Positions 50,301 through 62,300 of a stretch of 64,000 nt of DNA are shown piece by piece (the stretch's first letter is position 1; each line of letters starts with the position of its first letter). The position numbers were made by a program, and so were the translations under genes. The stretch covers positions 3,616,001 to 3,680,000 of the forward strand of contig JAWQUS010000011.1 of the NCBI GenBank assembly GCA_036365455.1, written 5' to 3'. Source of the DNA: Macrosoma leucophasiata. Lineage: Eukaryota > Arthropoda > Insecta > Lepidoptera > Hedylidae. The notes beneath the pieces are model-generated. The model saw nothing but the letters and a program-made list of their open reading frames with translations. It searched no databases and was not told the origin of the DNA.

Positions 50301-53300
50301 GAGATCCGGGTGAAATCATCAACTTGTCCTTTGCAACATTGACTTTATTTATTATGGACTTCGCATCTGATGTTTATACATCAATGTGAAAACAAATCGC
50401 AAAGGCCTGCTCAAATGGTTGACGTTGGCGATCGCATCTTATGTGCGTGCAGACTTTGTAGGTACACGCCGCCTAAATAAACGGGCAAACCAAGACTTCT
50501 TATTGCGAAGCCATACTGAATCGCGAATGATTTAACTTTTATAAGTTAACAAAACGTTGGCAGTTATAATAACAAGATAAGAACAATAATAACAGTTTTG
50601 GCATGGTGTGGGCTCAGTACGCGATGGAATGACCTGAGACTGAACTGACTGTGAGTCGTACCCCGTTCCTGAGGTTCTTTTGATATTAGATTATCTTTTC
50701 GATTGAACTATTGATCCAATTAGTTGAAAAATTGCGTTACCGAAGAAAAAAATGATTTTATTTTTATGTACTTGAAGTATTTTTACATAGTTTTATATAG
50801 GTTACATTATCCGTTAACATAACCGACCAAACAGGTTGTCAATCCTATGATCCCATTTAATATTTATTTTTGTTTATTCAACGGAAACAAAAGTTATCCA
50901 AAACCATTTGTAGCTGTAACAAATTTGAGTAATTTTTGCCACTTTGAAAAGTTTTTTTTTTTTTAATAAAAAAAACTTACCAAAAACTTGTCTTTAACGT
51001 CTTTATTGTTCTGTAGTAGATGAATATCGGAAAATATTCAGAAACACAATGACAGAACTATTCATAACTTTATTGAATCAATAGCTAATGAAGCATTATA
51101 TGATAAAATCTGAACAGGGCACGAGTACATTTTCCTCTGTCACAGTTGATCGCCATCGCCGCCGCTGCTTCGATGAATAAACCAAATTCAATTTCTAGAT
51201 TCGTTTGGTCTGATGCGAAGTCTAAATAATAATATGCCAATGTATTTAAACGTGTATATAAAGAGTCTCGCAATAGTTTGGCATGATGATTTTACCCCCG
51301 TCGAAGTCTCCAAACAGTGGCGTCTCTTGCAAAACTACTCTAGCGCTCTCATCCGCCAGTACTTTTGCAAGTCCCAATCATTTGCCTGTCGAATTATCTA
51401 TTCACAGTCACATTTGGGAGATCTAGATTTAAGCTTCTATCATTTAATCAGCATGATATTAATATACCACGAACGGCGGTCAGATGCAATTTTCGTTCAT
51501 ACAAAAGTGAAATTAAAACGTGAATTGTGTTCCTTTTTGTTCAAATTGTCCATGTTGCAAGTGGCCGTCGCACCATTATATAATCACTGATTTGTGTAAA
51601 TGTGCAATATAACACCTTTAAACTGATCTAGCCTCGCTTGTCCTGAGATATCATCCCGTTCTTACTGTTGCACCTCGTTCAATTTTAAGTTGCTTTCATT
51701 TTTATTTTGTTACCATCACACTTGTACTCGCTTCTTTTTATTTTCACTTCATCAAACGGTCCACTTACAGGGTTAACTTTCAATTGGCTTCAAAACGTTT
51801 TTCCGGCTGAGAATTTAATATATCTCAGGCTCTCCTCTTTGCTCCGTACAACACTTTCGGCTTATCATCCAAAGTACAGTTAACTCATCCACGATTGGCT
51901 CTAACCGACATCATCTCACCCGCGGCGTCGCGAGCGGCGCGAGGCGCGCTCCGAACGGCTTCGGCATCGTCCGTGGCCATAAAAGATTAAAAAAAACGAC
52001 GCCTCTTTTCAAAATTGTTCCCTTGTTATTTTTCCCACAGCTCGATAATCACGAAATAAAACCAGGGAAGACTCTGAGAATTAAGATTAGCGTACCGAAT
52101 CTACGACTTTTCGTCGGCAACATTCCCAAGTCTAAAGGCAAAGAGGAGATACTGGAAGAGTTTGGTAAATTAACAGGTAAAGTGTCAATCGAATTAAGGA
52201 GTTAGTTGTTGGGTTGTGCGTGGGGCTTGGTGTGGACCGCTGAGGGTGCCCCGCTTGCGTCCCGCTTGTCCTGCCGTCCCGCTCCCGCCGCGTCCCGTCC
52301 CGCTCCGCCCGCGCCGTCCCGCACCGTCCCGCGCCCTCCCGCGCCGTCCCGCTGCCGTCCCGCTGCCGTTCCGCTGCCGTCCCGCTGCGGCCGCCGCGGC
52401 ACCGCAGCGACCCATCGGCTATTCTCCCCGAATTGTTCTTGCAGCTGAATGATTATGAAATTCGAAAGGGGAAAAAGATTGGCGTTACGGTTTCCTTTAA
52501 CAATCACCGTTTATTCGTTGGGAATATCCCTAAGAATCGAGGTCGGGACGATTTGTTTGAGGAGTTTACTAAGCACGCACGTAAGTCCTTATCGAATTCA
52601 TAATAAGCGCTATTAGGCGTCGGCGGGGCACGGCGGGCCGCCCGCGGGCCGCCCGCGGGCGGTCTGCGGCCGCGCCCTGCCCCGCCCGCGCCCGTAGATT
52701 GCGGACCGAGTGTTCCCCGACGATTGCCTCCGCCTCGAGAATGCTCACTGGCAATGACTGGACTCTCGCCGTTCCATAGTATATACTTCTTCAGTACCGT
52801 ATATGTTTCTCCTGGAATATCGTTTGATTTGCTTCATATTTTGTAGAAGGAATGAATAAGCGAAGGGTTGGAGGGAAGCTTCGTATTGTTATAATCCTAT
52901 TTTATTTTTTTTATGTTTTGCCCCTTCATGCCGTTTTATTTGCGTTGTGTGATTGCAGCCGGACTCGTAGAAGTTATAATATATAGTTCGCCCGATGACA
53001 AGAAGAAAAATAGAGGATTTTGTTTTTTGGAATACGAGTCTCACAAAGCGGCGTCATTAGCGAAACGTAGACTGGGCACAGGTAGAATAAAGGTACGTTT
53101 GCCTACCACTTATTTGGTGAATAGGTACAGTTATTTCTACGCATGGAGAAGTTGTATTTATATTGCGAAAGAATACCTACGATATGAAATAAAACTATTT
53201 TGTTTGTCATATTCGTAATGTCGCGACAATTCTATTCATTTATTTATTTCAATTAAAAAACAACAGTGGAATAATATTTCTACGGTATTAACTCACGAGA

Positions 53301-56300
53301 CCGTTACAATATATCAAAGTATACAACAGTATGACAAAAAATCCTAGCCTAAAAGATCGAAATTCGTGTCATGTCATAATCACCCTATCTCTAGAGACAT
53401 GATTGGCCCTTGGCCCCACCCTTGGTCTGTTTAAACAAATGATGGTGGTCGTAAACACTGTAGGCGGAGTCGGAAGGGCCTACCGCAGTCATGGGCGTCG
53501 ACACCCACGAAGGCAGGCGCGATGATATTGACTTATTGATTGTTTGCTTAGGTATGGGGCTGTGATATTATAGTGGATTGGGCGGACCCTCAAGAGGAAC
53601 CCGACGAGCAGACTATGAGTAAAGTGAGTTATTTTTTATGATTATTTGGAATAAAGTAATTAAGATGTAAGAAAGAGACTTTGTGTGAATGATAGTATCG
53701 GTGTAAAAATGAAAAAAGGCACGCTCCGATGGTTCGGGCATTTAGAAAGAATGTCGAATGAGCGAATGACTAAACAGATATACAATGCGAATGTGGATGG
53801 TTGCAGAGGCCCAGGAAGACCAAGGCTGACCTACCATGACCAAATAGGTCGAGTTCTGTCTGATGGTGGGGTCAAAAGTCTTAGGAATCGGCGTGCATGT
53901 ATGAAGAGAATGATGAAGGTAGACGAGGCACGAGAGGTTTGTCAGAACCGGGATGTCTGGCGCTCTACACTCTCTGCCTACCCCGTTAGGGACCTGGCGT
54001 GAAGATACATAAAGTAATTAAGTTTATTTCGACAAAAAAATTAAAAAGAAAAGGTACAAGGTGTAACAACTGTGAAATATTATTTTGTCTACTGAAAGAA
54101 CATTTTACGATGTTTAATTAAAATATTTTTCTCTCCGGAATAAGAAATTTAAAATTGAAATTTAGTATGGAGGGATTCTTGTGTTGTTAGGGAAGACCAT
54201 TTTGATTCCGGTGAGGTAAAAATATTTTTAACATCGTAAAATATTCTTTCAGTTATTTTACCTTGTATCTTTTTTTATTATTCCTGTATAAATCGATGTG
54301 TGGAACATGCCATTACATTTATAAACCCATAAACCAGATTGATCGTAGGTACTTTCAATGATTTTCATATTTAGTATTATAATTTTTGCGTACCTATTTT
54401 AGCAAATTTAACTTCTTTTACTTCAAAATTTAAAATGTAAATAGGTATATGGTTTAGTGATGTGCATAAATATTTCTACCCTACTACTCTATTAAAATAC
54501 TACGCAGACTGCGCTCAAAACTGAAGACCAAAAAAAAACAGCTGCACGTATAGGTAAGGATACCGATGTGTAAATTGTGGGGACTGGTCTGTTGTGATTT
54601 GCGGGTGTTATTTTTCTATCACGATATGTGTATGTGTTTATATGCAAATATTTATATGCCATGGACGTTCACACTATCTTTTTTCTATTTAATACTCGTA
54701 TTTGTATTAAATCTAAGGTTTTGACAAAAGTGTCCTTGTAGACCAATTTGAAATAAATGTTTTGAATTTTTAATATATATATTTTTTTAAATGTTAAGAT
54801 AATTTTTTTTTCTAAGTAAGTTACTAGACGTAGTAAGTTACTAGAGAGTCTAGTTAGTTTTTCTAAGTAAATATAACAATAAATAAATGTACACCGTCAG
54901 GTAAAAGTGTTATACGTCAGGAATTTAACGCAAGACATAACGGAAGAGGCGCTAAAAGAGGAGTTTGAACGCTTCGGCACGGTGGAACGTGTGAAAAAGA
55001 TCAAAGACTACGCTTTCGTACATTTTGAGGACCGGGACAACGCTGTGAAGGTAAAGTGCATTTTAGTTCCCTTTGTTAAGGTTCCTTTTTATGAATCACC
55101 GGCCGTTCCATGCCTTTAATCTAAAACTAACACTAAAATCCAGCAGCACAGAGGAATTAGAGCTTAAGCCATTAATGGCAATCCTTGAAACTGCCCACTG
55201 CTGGGCACGAGCCTCCCCTTTTTCGGAGGAGACCTGGGCTGAGCTTACTACACCGCGCTACTCCAATTGTGGTTAATAGGTAGGTACTGGAGCGGCGAAA
55301 CTGCAATCTTGGTTGTGTGAAGCGATGTTATTACGTTCGTATATATAACTCCTTGTAATATAGTGATAGTGCGCATGGCCCCGCGGCTAGTGTAGATCGT
55401 AAGCGATCTACTTCGTTAAGCGATACGGGCGCGGTCGGGTGTGTGTGGGTGACCGCTAGTGGCAAATTAAATGCGCGTTTCCGTGCTTCGGAGGGCATGT
55501 TAAGCTGTCGGTCCCGGTTCCTGTCGATAGATAGCAGTCGTTAAATCTTGTCGGAGGCCTTATGGGCGGTTTGAAAACATCGAAAAGCGGGTTGGCGACT
55601 AACCCGTTTCTCCACCAACCCGCATTGGAGCAGCGTGGTGGAGCAAACTCCAAGCCTCCCCCCAAAAAAGGGGAGAGACTAGCGCCCAGCAGTGGGACGT
55701 ATAATGGGTTGGCATTATTTATTACAATTCAATTTGAGAATAAGACAATTGAGGCTGGCGTGACGACGTGACGACCACCACAGCCCACTAGCGGAAGAAT
55801 ATTCTTTTCAAGAGAATTCTTCCACTAATGCAGTCAACCGAACAATGGCGGTCAAACTATTCCAGTAGGGGGGCAGTAGTACGTACAATGACGCAAAATG
55901 GGCAGCAAAACTAACAGCAAACCTACCGCCACTGCCATCAACAATCCAAGCGTGGCAATTATGGCATATCGGGGAAGCTTTGGTCTAGCAGTGGACATAT
56001 TTCGGCTGATATAATGATTCAATTTGTGAATGGCCCGCAGGCAATGCAAGAATTGGATGGCAAAGACTTGGGTGGGGCAAGACTGGAAGTATCGCTGGCG
56101 AAACCTCCCTCCGACAAGAAGAAAAAAGAGGAAATACTGCGTGCGCGCGAACGTCGGATGACTCAGATGATATATGGAAGGGGCGGGTGAGTTCTTTTTA
56201 TATTTCTAAAATTAATAAGTGTTTCACTACAATGTCAAACCAAATCGATACTATAAAGGCGGCCCTGGATGGTTACATTAATTTTAGGCTACTTTCATTC

Positions 56301-59300
56301 TGCAGCGTGTCGCCGATCGCGTACGCGCGCGACCGGTGCAATTTGTATGAAGCTCCATAGTGGCTTTCATTGTGTTGCGTGCTTGCCGGTAGCGTTTTTG
56401 TACTGCGTGTCGCCGGTGTCGCCACACGCGACTGGCGACACGCTGCAGAATGAAAGGAGCCTTAATACAATATCCTTTTTTTAACCAGTTTTTTTTTATA
56501 ATTGCAATAATCGTAAAAAAAATATTTCTCGCACATTTTGGTAAATTTAGTTCTCACACAATGATTATAAATGTGTTTTTGAATTACTTATTATGTTTTC
56601 ACCCAATTTGTGATAGATCATTGTGAAGTATTCTCACTCTTTGTTTGGTAGTTAATGATATATTGGACGTCAATTAATTGTTTTTCGGGTCTTTGCGACG
56701 GTTCGCTTAACATTTTATTAAACAAAAAGCTGTCCTTGGGTTTTTCGCCGGGGACCGATCCCCGGGCCAAAGGAAATGCCTTTTTGGCAACGGGCTCCGG
56801 TAAAGAATGACGTCTCATATGTCAGATATTTAATTTCCTTCCGTACATCGCGCATGGACCGTACTTACTGGTCGCCGCGGTAGATATGAAAAATCATCAT
56901 ATTTTGGCATTTTTGCTGTAGTCGCTAATTATGAAAATGACACACAATCAGTGTGTGATGTGAAACGACCTTAACCATTAATATTATTGAAAACAATTCC
57001 AAAGGTTTTTTTATATGATGCCAATAAATAAATAATTATAGTTATTAGTTACGTATTTTATTAAAAAATAATTTAGAAACTCTCCTAATTTAGCCGAAAT
57101 AAGTATATAAACAAAATTGACACAGCTGTTCGCCGGTGCACGGCGTGATGCGCGGCCGCACGCCGCAGCCGCAGCCGCGCCCGCCGCAAGCGCGCGGAGA
57201 CTACGGTACGTACACGCACTGACCACACACACACACACACACACACATACCTACCACCTACCTCTTAACCTGGGTGTTCATAACCATCAATCTTGTCAAA
57301 TGGCTGGCTCGATGGTAGGTGAAACCTCTTGAAAACTCTGTGAAGGACCACAATTAAAAATTAGGCACTTGTCGCAAAGGCCACTTTAGCAACTGACCAT
57401 GTTACAACCTCTGTTAATGATGTGGGGCCATACTAGGTACCATCTTTTATACAAGCCTTATTTTAATGCAACTCTATTTAGCATATGGCGGATGTCAAGG
57501 CAAAGTATGTCCTGTGTACGTCAAAACAAAGTGAGATTAAAGCATATACAACGTGTAACAGGATTGAATGTACAACCCGAAACTAGTTTGTTCAGAATCG
57601 ATAACCGAATCGATTTTAGGCATTTTAATATAGGTAATATTTTGTCCCAAAACTAATTACAATTAAGGAAATTATGGTCACCCATTGGGTGAAATGTCAA
57701 TTCAAACGAAAATGAGCCTGATTCTGCGTTCAATGAAGCAGGAACTTTTGCACTTAAAGCCAGACTTTGTTCTAATGTAATGTTACCGAAAGCTGAATAG
57801 GTCCGATACATAAATAATTGGTCGGAATCGATCCTAAAAACCCAAACATGTCTGGCTGCAGCCGGAAAGATGGTAACCCTAAGTAGAGTGCAGAATTAAT
57901 AAATTGACTAGTCATGAAGGTCGTTAATGCGTCTAGAATGAATTTGCTTTCTATTCTTTGAGTTGCATCATCAAAAAATAGGCTAGAAGATGAAACTGGT
58001 TTAGTACTGTGTTTTTCTGTACATCATTAAACATATGTTTTTTAAAGTCGCGGCTGTCAAAATATTAATACACTCAACACAAATTACTCAACTTGACATG
58101 AATCACTCTGGTCCCAGATGTACTATAACCGTGGTTTACCTAATAACGGATATTTGATTCTCAAATATTTATTGTGCTAATCAAATGTTCAGTCTAAGTT
58201 TACTAATTTGCGAGATGGATTCTGAACAGTTCTTCAAGGAATTTATCAATGACAGCTGTAACAACTCTTTTCTTCTCTCAAATAACTTATTATCTGGCAT
58301 ATATAGTGTGTTAAGCCACGGTATTCTGTGCTACTGGGATCAAAATGACTAGGTTTGGACTGTTCATTCATTTTTTAGTAGTTTTTTTGGACATTACCAC
58401 GCTATGTATTTTGGCAGAAAGAGCTAGTCAAATGGGCATTCTAATGAAGTGTAAATAGCAGCCATTTGTTTTCTAGCATTTTCGGCCAAGATATTTCCCA
58501 GAGACCATATTTATGTCATGAAAGGAATCTTTGCCAAAAAAAAACATTTTTTTTCTGGGTTCGAGTTTCCTAATGACGTTTGCCTTATAACGTTGTCTTT
58601 AAAAATGAATCTTCAGTCTGACCAAAATGCACGATGTGACAGCACTCGAGGTAGACGAAATGATCGACACTGTTCCATGTTCGCCTGTCTCTAAAAACAA
58701 ACAACCTTTTGAATATTTCAGTATACACGGTGTGGTCCACGCACACTTGCAAAGTTCGCTAATGATCCTTACTAACCAATTGGATGCGGAAATATGCTAC
58801 TCCAAGCTTCAGCGAAACAATGGGCTCTCACACTTTAGCAAAATGACGATTTTTTTTCAGATCATTACTATCTTTATTTCCGTTTTTGCACAAATTATCA
58901 AATGGTGAAATTTCAAAAATACTTTACACAGTTTTTCCCAAAAAATATCTGACTACCCGCATTAACAATTTTTGGTAGCATATTGCCGAAGCCACAATAC
59001 ATGTTTCATTAACGCTAATCTCTAGGCTAGATATTAATGAGCTAGGATAGGATCCTGCATGGTCACGGCCGTAGTCAGGATAGGGATTAAAGCGACAGGA
59101 GAGCCGCTCATCGTTTCAATGTTAACACTTAACCAAGTCAATGCATGCTTCAAATTTTCAATAATCATTGTCGTCTATGGAAGTTTTGTCCGATCTCGAT
59201 CATCTCGCTTTATGTTAGGTTTTCGGTGGTGGGCATATGGAACGATGTATCAAAATTCAAAGCAAGGGTGTCCACTTTAAAATAGAAATAAGGGAGCTAA

Positions 59301-62300
59301 TTTGTGATACATGTATCATACAATTCGTTTCATAACAGACCTGTGTGAACATCCTTTAAATTTATTCAAAAGTATCTATTGTCATGGATGGCTTGGGGAA
59401 TCTTAGGCGTAAAAGATACTTTGGGGCTTAATTTATTCCTCTTCCAAAAAAAAAATAAGACGTCAATTTGGTTTAAGTACAAAAAAAAGATTCTTAGCTA
59501 GGAAAATGAAGAAATAGTGGACACCTAATCGTTTAGCGCAAGACCGAAGAGCAATCAATGATGCATGTTGTAACCGTGTGTCTACTTTGAGTACGCTTAA
59601 GTTGGTCCAGGTGTGTGAGTGGAGTGAAGTGAGCTATGGAAGCAGCAGCCGGCAAGACGCATGTTACAAACATGGCCGGTATGTCACGGTAGCTTGTAAG
59701 TTAGCGTTAGTTTAGCTTAGCCTCTAAAAGGCCTGTGTTGTGTGTTTATAGATTATGATTACGACTATTACGGGTACGGGGATTACCGAGGTGGCTACAA
59801 TGAGCCATTTTACCGGTACGATGAGTTCTATTTTGATTACGCGGGGCCACCGCAACCGTCCGCCGTCCGCCAGACTCCCAACAGAGCGCAACCGGTGGGT
59901 CCCACACACACTAACTAATTATCATATTATTTTACTAGTCACTAGACGCTGTACTCATCATCTTTTCGGTTTTTGAGTTGCCAAATTTTTAATTTCTCAT
60001 CTTTATTTGTTTATACTTTTTTTGTTCACTTGTTTTTATATTTATTTTTTGGTTGAAATCCCATCCTAGAATGGAGTCAGTGACTCGGTAAATATAGTGT
60101 GTAGGCCTGACGGTGGTGATCGATAGCGGCGGCGGAGGATACGCCTGGTATCCCGTCCTCGGGGACGCTCGTGGGTAGCGGGGGGTAGGGAGTGGGGAGT
60201 GGGAGGGTCGAGGACGGGGAGTCGAGGGGGTCGTGCTAGGGGGGGCGGGGGTGGGGCGGGGTGGCCGCGGCCGATCGCACCATCAGGTCTGCACGCTGAG
60301 GCCACTCCGACTAACGTACCCGTCTCACCCTCTACTTGTTATGTTTTCAGTTACCATTTCACGTTTGCCTCGCTTAGCGTCATCTCGCGCCGGTCACCCC
60401 CCATGTAGCGCTTCGCTTTGCTTTGTCACTAACCCGATAACACGCTCGGAGCTTTGCCACCCCCGCATCCTGTAGGTGAGGAATGTCGTGTCCGATGTTT
60501 ATATATGTGAGCGCTAGTTTATGTATTGTCGCTACGAGCTAGAGTGTTGAGGAGGAGACTTACTGACCCGCTTGGTTGAATGCCTCACTCAGGACGACGA
60601 GATCGCCCTCGGTCCCAACTCGCTATACTACGATCTAACCGCAGGCATTCAGGTACCAAACTGCGATACAGTGTAACGAGTATGTATATGCAACACTTAC
60701 TCTAATAGATGTCTATTAGATATCGGTTAGAAAAGTACGGTAGATTTTTGTCCATTTGAGTATTTTGTAATTAGATGTAGGTACCTGATTGTTTCTTTAT
60801 TTTTAATATCAAATAGTTCAAGGACACTAGCAAATTAACTTTTACAATGTTACTCAGAGTCTTGATATTATTTATACCGAATTATTTGCAGCATGGTACA
60901 TTAGAAGATAGATTTTTATTTAGGGAGACAATTATACAGCTTACTCACTGATATCGAAACACCGAAGTTGTCAATAATTGTGTCCTAATTTTTTTTAATA
61001 TTTTGAAATAGGAATATCCATATTTATATCTCGATCTCTTAGCCTGGGTTGCACCATGATATTTGTTGAAAGTTATTGTAACATTTCACATCCTTCTCTA
61101 TTTTTAACAGATTTCTTTGAGTTAGAGAAGGATGTGAAATGTTACAATAACTTTAACTTTAACAAATATTGTGGTGCAACCCAGGCTAAAACTCATGATA
61201 AAGAGTATCTTCAACTTAAAAATTGCTTCAAATTATCAAAACAGGACAAGAATTGTTAAATCTTATTTAAAGATAATCTTTAAGTTTGGTGATACTCTTA
61301 AAATAGAAAGTAAGATATGTTATTATATGAACTGTAATAAATAATGCTTTTAAATTAAATATTAGACAAGTAATCGGCTGTTTAAAATAGTTTAGTTTTA
61401 CATATTGTTAATTTTTAGTCTTATTTTTGAAACTAGTATTTTTTAGATATCAATTTTGTGCATATTTTATAGTTATTGGCAGATTACTTTGAATATTTCT
61501 TCACATGTTGACTGTTTGAAGAAACTGCTTTTAGTCGTTGTCAAACAAATTAAATTATTTTGCAGTATTCTTGTGTAATTATCGCAAACAAGGCCTTCCC
61601 TGAAGACGTCTGCGATAATCAATATGTGATGGCACCACTGGATGCGTCTTTTGGCCTTTTACGACAAAATAGTGTTGAAAGAGTGCAAAATGTAATAAAT
61701 TTGTGGGAGAAAGCTTAGACAAACAAACGCCTTAAAGACTGCAAGATGCACTTCTTTGAATTGGACCCATTTCAACGCATACAGTGGTTATGTCACATAT
61801 GGATATCGTAAAGCTCGTGCTGCGCGTCGTCTCAGACCGTTTCCTCATTTGTCGGTGTGATTATGTTGCATCCAATACCTATAGATCAAGAATGACAACG
61901 AAGCAGAAGATTCTGATGCATTCTATACCTACCTACTGCACTGCAGGCCTACATCAAGCCGGCTTCTCGGCAAGAAACAGAAAACGTCCATCAGCAATTT
62001 TTTGTAAATAAATGTTTCAAACTGTTTTTTTAAATAAATGTGTTATTGTTGAGTTCGTTACATTTTGGCGTGATGTCGCCTCGTCGTAAATCGTTAAATC
62101 GATGAACGCCCGCTGCACGCACGAAAAAATGTCACGTTCCGCCTGAGCCGATCGTGCAAGCGATATCGCGGAACGCGATAGAGAAGCACGTTCGGAATAA
62201 GCGTTCGGCTTGTGACGTATGTTCTAATGACGTTATCACTTAAAATTATCGACAAGACAGACAACCTATTTTCGTTATTGGGTATTTTTTCTTACAACAG

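Noticed and set aside
52194..52507. Arg/Gly- or Pro/Ala-rich frames of 70-100 codons
   Set aside because: They come from the GC-rich intron between exons 5a and 5b, where stop codons are rare because of composition.
58627..58908. 93-codon open frame in intron 10
   Set aside because: No domain, hydrophobic AT-biased end, no splice support.
60066..60408. Gly/Arg-rich plus-strand frame [22 protein letters not shown] as an RGG exon
   Set aside because: No matching splice sites in phase with the gene, and the coding is explained by G-run composition. The RGG exon at 62990 fits phases and family better.
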